Shown piece after piece: positions 17,421-27,213 of a stretch of DNA of 49,978 nucleotides. Both the position numbers and the translations under genes were made by a program. Position 1 is the stretch's first letter; the number at the start of each line of letters is the position of its first letter. The DNA is from Candidatus Dadabacteria bacterium. GTDB lineage: Bacteria; Desulfobacterota_D; UBA1144; Nemesobacterales; Nemesobacteraceae. Below the pieces are notes generated by a model. That model did not search any database. It saw nothing but the letters and a program-made list of their open reading frames with translations, and was not told the DNA's origin. Location: positions 6,301-56,278 of the forward strand of contig VXTZ01000027.1 of the NCBI GenBank assembly GCA_009837205.1, given 5' to 3'.

Positions 17421-20207
17421 AAGCGTGACGACTAGAGCTGCGTGGAGCGCACGAGACCGAACTTGGTAGGTATAAGGCGTGACGCTGCTTGGTTCCACGA
17501 AGCGGTAGAAAGATTCGTGGTAAGGTCGGAAGCTCTCATAGTGCGATAGGCTGCGAGCTTGATGCCGGTAGTAGTTCACGAAAACCAATCCCGGAACTTC
17601 AGCGCGCCCAACTCGACTGGTTGCCTGTATATACTCGGCCGTGGTCAGTGGTTGTCCGTTGACAATCATCAAAGCGAGGCGCGTTACATCAAGGCCAACT
17701 GATATCATATTGGTAGCCAGAACGGCATCAAGACAATCAGCATCTCCTCTGGATTTCATTAACCGTTGGAACGTTCCGGCGTTTTCCTCGGCTGTCTGCA
17801 TTCCCGTAATCTGAGCAATACGCGTGTGCTGAAATCGCTCGGTCTGAAGTCCGTTGACAAGTAGTTGACCAAAATCCCGCACCTCTGTCACCAAGGAGTT
17901 GTGGCTGTCCCTGACGGCCTTCAGGCTGCCATGGTAAACGACCTGAGTCCACCAAGCTTCAAGAAAATTCTCCCGATTGACGGCTCCGTCAAACACAACA
18001 CATGGACCTGCAAGTAGTGCGGCGGCAAGTGGAACCAAGCAACGCTGCTGACCAATAAAAGGGGACAGATAACCAATATAGAGACGTCCCGGACGCTCCT
18101 CATCCACACGCGCGAAGTAAGAATCATCATAGGACAAACCAGGCGGTGGGAACACTTCAAGATTTCTTGCGTACAAGCGTCGCACTTGTTCCCGCGTCAT
18201 ACAGGTAGTCGCAGTTGACGCAACGTATTTGGGGCGAACGCCACGGCATAAGAGCAACGTGTCAAACCCCGCTTCATAGAGCCCCGCTACCGACCCCAGA
18301 GGACCAGTGATAAGATGCAATTCATCTTGTATGACCAATTCCGGTGGACGAAAATTCGTGCCAACACCGAAAAATGCACCGGCACGTTCCTCCCAAGTAA
18401 GACGCGCGAATTTGTCAACGGTTGCAATTAGCAGAGACGGTGGATGTTCATAAAGAAATTCGTCCAGAACATTGCACGGCAAAGAACCGTCATCTTTCCC
18501 AAATTCGCATTTATTATTGACGCAAAGAAATTGAAACTTTTTTTCCGTAGCATGGTAACCACGCATAGCGTCAAACTGTGTTCCACAACGCGGACAAGAT
18601 TCCAATATCAACTTGTGCCGCATCTCGGTCTTGCCAGCCTTGATCTCATCTACTATGTCCTTGGCTTGGCTGAATGTGTTGGGACCAACCTTTCTCCCCA
18701 CCCATATACCTATATCAAACGGGTTTTTGCCCAGTTTGTCAGGATTTTTTCTACGAATCAACTCCAGGGCACATATCATTCGAGCCGCACGTTCAAACTG
18801 TTGTTTGGTCAGGAGGCGCAAGGTGTAGCGCATAAAAGCCACGGTTCCCCCACCTGAACCCCCATCATATTTCAGGCGTCGCCAGACGATTAGAAAAGCA
18901 ACCAGTCCCAAATACGCCTCGGTTTTACCACCACCGGTAGGAAACCATATTAGATCAAGTATGTCTCGATAATCATCGTCTTCGTGGATTACAGACACCA
19001 TAACCGTAAGCAAGAAAGCTAGCTGGAAAGGGCGCCAGCGATAGCACCTCAGTTCAATCTTCTTGCCTTTAATAAGGTCGGCTTGGCGCATCTGGTCAAG
19101 CATTGCCTGATTCGCTAACTGAAAGGACTCACTTGCGAGTCGATCAGTTCGAAGCGTTTCAACGCATCTTCGCATCCGTTCCAACGCCGTGACCATCCTG
19201 TCACAGATACGCTTTGCCGTAGCCTGCTCGCTAGCACTTAACGTCTTGGAATCAATGGCGATTTGTTGCTGTTCGTCAATCCAGTCGGAATACCCATCTA
19301 CAAAACGCTCGAGCTCTTTATACATTGGCTTATCGGCGAGAGATGCGATTTCAAGAACCGAATCTTCACCCCCTGTATTGACCGTTACTGCGGGAACCTC
19401 GGTAATCGGCATGAATTCGGACCAGATCCGTGGCTTATCCCGATTGCCGAGGCACACCTCCCAATCCACAGCCGCTCCATGCCCTATAGCGTAAATCCGC
19501 TTTTTCTTATACTGAAGTTCAAGTTCCTGCTCTTCTTCGTTAAGCAAACTTGCATCAACGCGTGGATATTCAATCAGTTCACCGCTTTCTATAGAACACT
19601 CAATATGTGCTTCAAACAATGATTTTTCTATTAGGTCAAGGGACTTATTTCTTGAGTTCAGTTCACATCTATTGCAAAGCGAAACCGTCACAATTAGGCC
19701 ATCTGCATATGATCTTGCATTAATATTGATTTCCGCGCGCCCATCCCAAATTATCTCGCTCGCTCTTGGGAGCGGTAATGATTTAATGAGAGTATGCTCT
19801 TGGAGGCAGGTTCGCTCATAACCCAGTTCTGGTTTCTCCAGATTTCTGTTTTTATAAACAGAAGCACTAGCAGTTATGGAAAGACGCTTATCTTCGCCTC
19901 GAAGATAAAAGGAAAAGCCAACAGAAGATGGTGGTGCAAAGCGTCGCCTACGTGCTGTCCAGGCAAGCTTCCGACTTTCCTCCTCATCGTCTTCAATTTT
20001 TAATTCCTCTTGATCTTCAAGTAAGGCTGGAACTGTTTCTTCCTGCTCCAGGTCAATGCTAGATAGGTCGGGCACCACGGGATGCAAAACTCCTGTCGGA
20101 TATCTATCTAACGGAGACATTGACAGGTTTTTTCCTTCAGTAGCCGGGCCTATAAGTTGTTGACGCACCCAAGAAACGAGTCTTTGTCTAGCTTCTACAT
20201 AAGGCAT
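17418..20207 (-). CDS. drmA: DrmA-like DISARM helicase, prematurely terminated
   Basis: A 929-residue SF2 helicase of the DISARM type. The N-terminus has RLVSWVRQQLIGPATEG, typical of DrmA. Walker A IWFPTGGGKTEAYLGL is near residue 424, the DEXH box VIQDELHLI near 627, and motif VI QATSRVGRA near 862. A Cys set (CPRCGTQ and CVNNKCEFG) sits between the two RecA lobes. In DISARM, DrmA loads on DNA ends or unmodified DNA and acts with DrmB. It is first in a four-gene minus-strand operon. The protein stops at a TGA about 116 codons before its probable natural end. All helicase motifs are upstream of the stop, so partial activity is conceivable. Confidence 0.87.
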   Translation of the reverse strand: MPYVEARQRLVSWVRQQLIGPATEGKNLSMSPLDRYPTGVLHPVVPDLSSIDLEQEETVPALLEDQEELKIEDDEEESRKLAWTARRRRFAPPSSVGFSFYLRGEDKRLSITASASVYKNRNLEKPELGYERTCLQEHTLIKSLPLPRASEIIWDGRAEININARSYADGLIVTVSLCNRCELNSRNKSLDLIEKSLFEAHIECSIESGELIEYPRVDASLLNEEEQELELQYKKKRIYAIGHGAAVDWEVCLGNRDKPRIWSEFMPITEVPAVTVNTGGEDSVLEIASLADKPMYKELERFVDGYSDWIDEQQQIAIDSKTLSASEQATAKRICDRMVTALERMRRCVETLRTDRLASESFQLANQAMLDQMRQADLIKGKKIELRCYRWRPFQLAFLLTVMVSVIHEDDDYRDILDLIWFPTGGGKTEAYLGLVAFLIVWRRLKYDGGSGGGTVAFMRYTLRLLTKQQFERAARMICALELIRRKNPDKLGKNPFDIGIWVGRKVGPNTFSQAKDIVDEIKAGKTEMRHKLILESCPRCGTQFDAMRGYHATEKKFQFLCVNNKCEFGKDDGSLPCNVLDEFLYEHPPSLLIATVDKFARLTWEERAGAFFGVGTNFRPPELVIQDELHLITGPLGSVAGLYEAGFDTLLLCRGVRPKYVASTATTCMTREQVRRLYARNLEVFPPPGLSYDDSYFARVDEERPGRLYIGYLSPFIGQQRCLVPLAAALLAGPCVVFDGAVNRENFLEAWWTQVVYHGSLKAVRDSHNSLVTEVRDFGQLLVNGLQTERFQHTRIAQITGMQTAEENAGTFQRLMKSRGDADCLDAVLATNMISVGLDVTRLALMIVNGQPLTTAEYIQATSRVGRAEVPGLVFVNYYRHQARSLSHYESFRPYHESFYRFVEPSSVTPYTYQVRSRALHAALVVTL

Positions 20208-20260
20208 GATCGGTTCAGTACTACTTTACCATAACCATCTTCCTTCTTCATATATTATGC

Positions 20261-20307
20261 CCGATGAATAGTGTGGATTTCGATGGATTAGTGTCCATTT
20301 TCATCGG
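20261..20307. promoter_or_regulatory. Inverted repeat upstream of drmA
   Basis: An 8-bp inverted repeat CCGATGAA/TTCATCGG with a 31-base centre that contains a smaller TGGA/TCCA pair. On the drmA strand a CATAAT/ATAATAT stretch follows, as a -10 might. The position, 54 bases upstream of drmA, suits an operator. The rest of 20208-20445 shows no gene. Confidence 0.45.
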
Positions 20308-20445
20308 AATACACAATAATGTATTGGGAATTGTCTCTGCTGCTACACCGAAGTTCCTCTACCTCCCCCTACAGCATGTACGTTTTATCAAGCGGGATAA
20401 GTATCTATAGAAAACAAATTAAATAGTAGTTGCAACTTGCTAAAA

Positions 20446-21612
<1,167 letters not shown>

Positions 21613-21626
21613 TCCAGTAACCTCCC

Positions 21627-22358
21627 CTATTTCCCCTTAATCTTCCTTAAAAGCCAGGAAAGCGGATCATAATACTTGTCAACCACCCTCTCTTTAAGCG
21701 GAATGATTCCGTTGTCGGTTATGTGTATGTCCTCGGGGCACACTTCCGTGCAGCATTTCGTGATGTTGCAGAAGCCGACTCCAGCTTCCTCGCGCGCGAA
21801 TTCCCTTCTGTCAAGGACATCCAGGGGATGCATCTCCCGCTCGGCGATCTTTATCATGAACCTGGGTCCCGCAAACGCGTCTTTTCTGTTGTGGTCGCGA
21901 AGTATGTGACAGACGTTCTGGCAGAGAAAGCACTCTATGCATTTTCGGAATTCCTGTCCCCTCTCGACGTCCTCCTGGTACATGACCCACTCGGTATCTT
22001 CTGCGGGGGTAAACGGAGGAATCTTTTTGCTTACTTCGTAGTTCCAAGAAACGTCGGTCACGAGGTCCTTTATCACGGGAAACGCCTTGATCGGGTAGAC
22101 GGTGATCGTTTCGCCCTCGGCGAAACTGTCCATGCGGGTCTTGCAGGCAAGCTTCGGTTTTCCGTTTATCTCGGTGCTGCAGGAGCCGCACTTGGCCGCC
22201 TTGCAGTTCCATCTTATCGCCAGGTCGCCGTTGTAGTTGGCCTGTATGTAGAAAAGCGCGTCGAGGACCACCATCCCCTCATCTACCGGGACCTCGTACT
22301 CCTTTTCCTCTCCACCCTGCGCGTCACCGCGAAAAACTCTTAGCTTGGCTACCGACAT
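21627..22358 (-). CDS. sdhB: Succinate dehydrogenase iron-sulfur subunit (Sdh1-type)
   Basis: A 243-residue protein with an N-terminal [2Fe-2S] ferredoxin domain ([21 protein letters not shown]) and a C-terminal dicluster domain ([11 protein letters not shown] and [15 protein letters not shown]) for the [4Fe-4S] and [3Fe-4S] centres. It carries electrons from the flavin of SdhA toward quinone. The wording around the clusters resembles actinobacterial Sdh1 more than E. coli SdhB. The start is taken as ATG at 22358, sharing one base with the sdhA stop (TGATG); a GTG one codon upstream is an alternative. Confidence 0.95.
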   Translation of the reverse strand: MSVAKLRVFRGDAQGGEEKEYEVPVDEGMVVLDALFYIQANYNGDLAIRWNCKAAKCGSCSTEINGKPKLACKTRMDSFAEGETITVYPIKAFPVIKDLVTDVSWNYEVSKKIPPFTPAEDTEWVMYQEDVERGQEFRKCIECFLCQNVCHILRDHNRKDAFAGPRFMIKIAEREMHPLDVLDRREFAREEAGVGFCNITKCCTEVCPEDIHITDNGIIPLKERVVDKYYDPLSWLLRKIKGK

Positions 22359-24076
22359 CACTTATCCTCCGTAAACAGTTTCGAAAGCTCCTCGGGCATC
22401 TCTATGATCGGCCGCGTTGCGACGTCCATAGCCTCGTCTTTAATGGAGACAATGAAATTGAGCTTGCCCCATTTCTCGTCGTCGCTCTCAGGATAATCGA
22501 CCCGGCTGTGAGCTCCCCTGCTCTCTTCTCTCGCAAGCGCGCATCTCGCAAGCGCCTCTGAGACGATCAGCATCGACTTGAGGTCCCTGCAGAGATGCCA
22601 TCCCGGGTTAAACATTACCGAGCCCTCTATCTTGAGTACTTTCGCCCTCTCCTTCAGTCCCTCTATCTCGTCTATGCCCTTCTGTATGTTCTCTTCCGTG
22701 CGGAACACCCCTATGTAGAGCTGCATCGCGTCCTGGATATCCTGATGGATCGTGTAGGGGTTCTCTCCCTGGGTGTTGTTAAAAGGCTCCCTGAGCTCGT
22801 TTGCGTATCCCTCAACGAGCTCGGCGGGTATCTGTGCGTGGGATTTACCGCTCGCGTAAGCCGCGGCTCCCTCGCCCGCCCTTTTCCCGAAAACGAGAAG
22901 ATCAGAGAGAGAGTTTCCGCCTAGACGGTTCGCCCCGTGCATTCCTCCCGCGACCTCGCCTGCGGCGAAGAGCCCCGGAACGGTGCTAGAGCAGGTATCT
23001 CCTTCAACCTTGACTCCGCCCATCACGTAATGGGTGGTCGGGAATACTTCCATAGGGCCTTTCGTTATGTCTATATCGGCAAATTCCATGAACTGGTGGT
23101 ACATGCTCGGGAGCTTTCGCTTCACGTAATCGGCTCCCCTGTGCGAGACGTCTAGGAACGCTCCGCCGTGGGGAGAACCGCGGCCCTGCTCAACCTCGGT
23201 GTATATGGATCTTGCGACCACGTCGCGGGTCGATAGCTCCATGCGCTCGGGGTCGTATCTCTCCATAAAGCGCTCGCCCTCGCTGTTTGTGAGAATGCCT
23301 CCCTCTCCGCGCACCGCCTCGGTAACCAGGATTCCCCTTACGCTCGGGGGCCAGACCATCCCCGTGGGATGGAACTGTATGAATTCCATGTCTATAAGCT
23401 CGGCTCCCGCCTCATACGCCATCGCGTGGCCGTCGCCGGTGTATTCCCAGGAATTAGAGGTGTACTTGTAGGCCTTTCCTACCCCGCCCGTCGCGAGAAC
23501 AATGGCGTTTGCGCGGAAAAGAACGAACTTTCCGCTCTCTCTCCAGTAGCCGAAGGCTCCCACAACCCTGTCTCCGTCCTTTACGAGATGGGTTATCGTG
23601 CATTCCATGTAGACGTCTATGCCCGAGTGTATCCCCTTTTCCTGGAGGGTCCTTATCATCTCAAGACCGGTTCTGTCGCCCACGTGGGCAAGCCTCTTCC
23701 AGGTGTGCCCGCCGAATGCCCTCTGATTTATTCTTCCTTCTTTTGTTCTGTCAAAAAGCGCTCCCCAGTATTCAAGCTCTCTCACCCTCTCGGGAGCCTC
23801 CTGCGCGTGGTAAAGGGCCATCTGCCAGTTGTTAAGCATCTTCCCGCCCTTCATGGTGTCCTTGAAGTGGGTTTCCCAGTTGTCTTTCGTGTCGACGTTT
23901 GCCAAGGCGGCCGCAACGCCGCCCTCGGCCATCACGGTGTGGGCCTTGCCGAGCAGGGATTTGCATATAAGTGCTGTCGAGGCGCCCTGGGCGGAAGATT
24001 CGATGGCGGCCCGAAGCCCTGCCCCGCCTGCGCCGATAACTATAACGTCATGAGTGTGTGTTTCGTATTTTTCCAC
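22358..24076 (-). CDS. sdhA: Succinate dehydrogenase flavoprotein subunit (Sdh1-type)
   Basis: The FAD-binding subunit, with HDVIVIGAGGAGLRAAIE at the N-terminus, the HTVMAEGG flavin-attachment region, the substrate loop EFIQFHPTGMVWPPSVRGILV, and the GGMHGANRLGGNSLSDLLVFG motif. It oxidises succinate to fumarate. The frame is open to 24232, but that would overlap sdhC by about 150 bases. I place the start at GTG 24076 (VEKYETHTHDV), two bases after the sdhC stop and with GAGG about 11 bases upstream, giving 572 residues. Wording is close to mycobacterial Sdh1 flavoproteins as I remember them. Confidence 0.96.
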   Translation of the reverse strand: MEKYETHTHDVIVIGAGGAGLRAAIESSAQGASTALICKSLLGKAHTVMAEGGVAAALANVDTKDNWETHFKDTMKGGKMLNNWQMALYHAQEAPERVRELEYWGALFDRTKEGRINQRAFGGHTWKRLAHVGDRTGLEMIRTLQEKGIHSGIDVYMECTITHLVKDGDRVVGAFGYWRESGKFVLFRANAIVLATGGVGKAYKYTSNSWEYTGDGHAMAYEAGAELIDMEFIQFHPTGMVWPPSVRGILVTEAVRGEGGILTNSEGERFMERYDPERMELSTRDVVARSIYTEVEQGRGSPHGGAFLDVSHRGADYVKRKLPSMYHQFMEFADIDITKGPMEVFPTTHYVMGGVKVEGDTCSSTVPGLFAAGEVAGGMHGANRLGGNSLSDLLVFGKRAGEGAAAYASGKSHAQIPAELVEGYANELREPFNNTQGENPYTIHQDIQDAMQLYIGVFRTEENIQKGIDEIEGLKERAKVLKIEGSVMFNPGWHLCRDLKSMLIVSEALARCALAREESRGAHSRVDYPESDDEKWGKLNFIVSIKDEAMDVATRPIIEMPEELSKLFTEDK

Positions 24077-24078
24077 GT

Positions 24079-24810
24079 CTATATCAACCTCAGGTCGGTA
24101 ATTGTTCCGTTCGCTACCAGGAACACGTAAAGGTCCGTGAGAGCCACGAAAACAAGGCTTGTCCACGCCCATTTCATATGTACTTCGTTCTGGACGCTTA
24201 TGGCGCCCCAGAGACGAAAGCGGGTCGGACACTTTGAGAACACGTCAAGATTCCCTCCCATCAGATGGCGAAACGAGTGGCAGGAAAACGAATACATGGT
24301 AAGCAGGAACGCGTTTGCGGTAAGAACTATGGTCCCGACGCCCACTCCGACCCCGTCATGGAAGAAAAAGGCTTCGTACGAGTCAATCCACAAAAACAGC
24401 AGAATGACGATAGAGGCGTAGAGAAAAAACCTGTGGATGTTCTGCAGGATGAACGGAAAGCTCGACTCTCCTGTGTAGGAGCCCCTTTTACCGACCGGTT
24501 TTACCGCGCAGCCCGGAGGCGAGAAGAAGTACGCTCGGTAGTATGCTTTTCTGTAGTAATAGCAGGTCGCTCGGAATCCAAGCGGCGCCCAGAGAATAAG
24601 TATTGCCGGGGAAGCTGGCCACCAGTCAAAGAGCAGAAGCGGGGAATAAAAAGGCGAGAGGTAGGGCTCGGTGTAGAAAAACTGGTTCGAAAGAGCCCTC
24701 CACGTGGAGTAGATTCCAAAAGCCCCAAGTACCACCCCGGTTATGAGAGGCTCTATCCACCACACATCCTTTCTCATGGTGAGCGCCTTGCTCGCCGTAC
24801 CGTTAGCCAT
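24079..24810 (-). CDS. sdhC: Sdh1-type succinate dehydrogenase membrane anchor, possible Rieske-type cluster
   Basis: A single anchor of 243 residues with five predicted membrane helices (roughly 15-38, 65-90, 125-150, 165-185, 215-237), rather than the usual separate SdhC and SdhD. Cys and His occur in conserved-looking settings: RATCYYYRKAYYR, SPPGCAV, QNIHRFFLY and YSFSCHSFRHLMGG. In mycobacterial Sdh1 the anchor region has been reported to hold a membrane-embedded Rieske-type [2Fe-2S] cluster with Cys/His ligands; a similar centre is plausible here. The start is set at ATG 24810, ten bases after GGAGG. The longer frame to 24915 would overlap mdh. Confidence 0.88.
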   Translation of the reverse strand: MANGTASKALTMRKDVWWIEPLITGVVLGAFGIYSTWRALSNQFFYTEPYLSPFYSPLLLFDWWPASPAILILWAPLGFRATCYYYRKAYYRAYFFSPPGCAVKPVGKRGSYTGESSFPFILQNIHRFFLYASIVILLFLWIDSYEAFFFHDGVGVGVGTIVLTANAFLLTMYSFSCHSFRHLMGGNLDVFSKCPTRFRLWGAISVQNEVHMKWAWTSLVFVALTDLYVFLVANGTITDLRLI

Positions 24811-24892
24811 ATTGTAGAAACCTCCAAAAATATTTCCGGAGCGTCCGTCCGAGATTATAAACGGCGCCGGGGGGCGGAATGTAAACGGAACC

Positions 24893-25840
24893 CTAGAGGA
24901 TTCCCATTCCGTCAATTATTTCGCAAAGCTCTTTCACCTTGCCCGCCGAGACATGCAGAGCCTCCATCTCCTCACTGGAAATCTCAACCCCTATTATCTC
25001 CTCAACCCCTTCTGTGCCGAGCCTTACGGGAAGACCCACGAAGGTATCTTCCACTCCGTAATGTCCGTCCGCGTACACGCAGCAGGGAAGTACTTTCTTC
25101 TTATCCTTTATGATTGCCTCAGCCATTTCCACCGCAGCTACCGCTGGGGCGTAAAAAGCACTTCCGGTCTTAAGAAGCGCTACTATCTCGGCGCCTCCCT
25201 TCCTGGTGCGGTCGACCATCTCCTCAAGCCTGTCGGCCGGGACAAGCTGCGCTATGGGAATACCCGACACCGTGGTGTTGCTTAGAAGCGGAACCATCGT
25301 GTCCCCGTGTCCGCCGAGAACTGAGGCGTTTATGTTCTCAACCGATACCCCGAGTTCCATCGCGATAAACGCGCGGAAACGCGCGGAATCAAGCACCCCC
25401 GCCATCCCCATCACCTTGTTGTCTGAAAGGCCGCTTACCCTGTGCGCCACGTAAACCATGGCGTCAAGCGGGTTGGTAACCAGTATGAGTATCGCGTCCG
25501 GGGAATGAGCAACCACCTGCTCCGTAACGCTCTTTACCACCTTGGTGTTTGTCGAGATAAGGTCATCACGGCTCATCCCGGGCTTTCTCGGAATGCCCGA
25601 GGTGATTATCACCACGTCTGAGTTCGCCGTGTCTTCGTAGTTGGTTGAACCGACGAGATTTACGTCGCTTCCGGTAATCGGGCACATCTGGGCAAGGTCA
25701 AGCGCCTTTCCCTCGGGAATTCCCTCCACTATGTCAATCAAAGCCACGTCGGCAAGTTCAAGCTGTGCAATCCGAAACGCCGCCGACGCGCCGACGTTTC
25801 CCGCACCTATCACAGAAATTTTCGCTCTGCCGTTCTTCAA
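24893..25840 (-). CDS. mdh: Malate dehydrogenase (LDH-like type)
   Basis: A 315-residue NAD-dependent dehydrogenase with the Rossmann motif VIGAGNVGASAAFRIAQ, the acidic NAD-ribose residue in VALIDIVEG, the substrate-arginine loop SGIPRKPGMSRDDL and the catalytic histidine in GGHGDTMVPL. The arginine in the mobile loop specifies malate/oxaloacetate rather than lactate. It lies 42 bases after icd and 82 before sdhC on the same strand, inside the TCA run. Confidence 0.96.
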   Translation of the reverse strand: MKNGRAKISVIGAGNVGASAAFRIAQLELADVALIDIVEGIPEGKALDLAQMCPITGSDVNLVGSTNYEDTANSDVVIITSGIPRKPGMSRDDLISTNTKVVKSVTEQVVAHSPDAILILVTNPLDAMVYVAHRVSGLSDNKVMGMAGVLDSARFRAFIAMELGVSVENINASVLGGHGDTMVPLLSNTTVSGIPIAQLVPADRLEEMVDRTRKGGAEIVALLKTGSAFYAPAVAAVEMAEAIIKDKKKVLPCCVYADGHYGVEDTFVGLPVRLGTEGVEEIIGVEISSEEMEALHVSAGKVKELCEIIDGMGIL

Positions 25841-25882
25841 GATCCCACTCCTTCTGAAAAGATTTGCGTGCCGCGAGCCCCT

Positions 25883-27127
25883 CTAGTCCATTACCTTGTC
25901 CATGTTTGACACGATGGCCTCTCCGTACTCGGAACACTTAAGAAGGGTCGCCCCCTCCATCTGTCTCTCGAGGTCATAGGTAACCGTTTTCTGCAAAACA
26001 GTCTCCTCCATCGCCCTGAAAACAAGCTCCGCAGCCTCGTGCCATCCCAGGTACTGGAACATCATGACTCCCGAGAGTATTACGGAACCCGGGTTTACCT
26101 TGTCCTGCCCGGTGTACTTGGGAGCGGTTCCGTGGGTGGCTTCGAAAACCGCCAGGTAATCGCCTATGTTGCCGCCCGGAGCAACTCCGAGACCTCCTAC
26201 CTGCGCGGCGCAGGCATCGGACATGTAGTCGCCGTTAAGATTAGGCATGGCCATCACGTCGTATTCACTGGGTCTCGTGAGAACCTGCTGGAACATGCTG
26301 TCGGCTATGCGGTCCTTTATGACGATCTTGCCGTCGGGCTGCTTGCCGCCGTAATCGTCCCAGAGTTCATCCTCGGTTAATGTGATCTCCGGGAACTCCT
26401 CTTTCGCAAGCTCGTAGCCCCATTCGCGGAAGGCACCCTCGGTGAACTTCATTATGTTGCCCTTGTGGACGAGGGTGACGCTCTTTCTTTTATATTCTAT
26501 TGCGTATTCGATCGCCTTTCTAACAAGCCTCTTGGTTCCGAAAGGACTTATGGGCTTTATTCCTATCCCGCTCAGCTCGCGGATGTTCACCCCGTAATTC
26601 TCAACGAGATACTCTCTTACGGCAGCCGCTTCCTCGGTGCCGCTCTCCCACTCGATTCCCGCATACACGTCCTCGGTGTTCTCCCTGAATATCACGACGT
26701 CTAGCTTGCCGGGAACCAGAAGAGGGTTGGGGGTTCCCTTGATCCATCTTACGGGCCTTACGCAGGCGTATAGATCAAGTATCTGGCGGAGCGCAACGTT
26801 AAGGCTCCTTATTCCTCCTCCAACTGGAGTGGTAAGCGGGCCCTTGATGGCAACAATATATTCTTTTATCGTTTCGGTGGTTTCCTCGGGAAGCCATTCG
26901 CCGGTCTCTTCATACGCTTTCTCTCCGGCCAGCACCTCAAGCCACGCTATCTTCTTCTTTCCTCCGTAAGCCTTCTCGACCGCGGCGTCGAACACTATCT
27001 GGGATGCGTGCCAGATGTCGGGGCCTATCCCGTCGCCTTCTATGAAGGGAATTATCGGGTTGTCGGGAATTACAAGCTTTCTGCTTTCCTCATCAATCTG
27101 TATTTTTTCTCCGCTTGGGACTGTCAT
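25883..27127 (-). CDS. icd: Isocitrate dehydrogenase, NADP-dependent type
   Basis: A 414-residue protein of the E. coli Icd type. The N-terminal [13 protein letters not shown], the phosphorylatable-serine region [17 protein letters not shown], the substrate/metal stretch [15 protein letters not shown], and [19 protein letters not shown] near the C-terminus are all present. It converts isocitrate to 2-oxoglutarate with release of CO2. It lies 86 bases after acnA and 42 before mdh. Confidence 0.97.
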   Translation of the reverse strand: MTVPSGEKIQIDEESRKLVIPDNPIIPFIEGDGIGPDIWHASQIVFDAAVEKAYGGKKKIAWLEVLAGEKAYEETGEWLPEETTETIKEYIVAIKGPLTTPVGGGIRSLNVALRQILDLYACVRPVRWIKGTPNPLLVPGKLDVVIFRENTEDVYAGIEWESGTEEAAAVREYLVENYGVNIRELSGIGIKPISPFGTKRLVRKAIEYAIEYKRKSVTLVHKGNIMKFTEGAFREWGYELAKEEFPEITLTEDELWDDYGGKQPDGKIVIKDRIADSMFQQVLTRPSEYDVMAMPNLNGDYMSDACAAQVGGLGVAPGGNIGDYLAVFEATHGTAPKYTGQDKVNPGSVILSGVMMFQYLGWHEAAELVFRAMEETVLQKTVTYDLERQMEGATLLKCSEYGEAIVSNMDKVMD

Positions 27128-27213
27128 TGAACACCTCTCCTTTTGAGCTAAACAAAAATTTAAATCTTACAATATAATGAAAAAAACCACCCTTTTCAAA
27201 TCGATCTCTCCAC

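Noticed and set aside
23369-24130. Long plus-strand frame (253 codons) opposite sdhA
   Set aside because: Antisense shadow of a GC-rich conserved gene; no ribosome site and no recognisable protein.
24265-25113. Plus-strand frame of 282 codons across sdhC and mdh
   Set aside because: Overlaps two well-supported genes and gives an Arg/Pro-rich nonsense-like translation.
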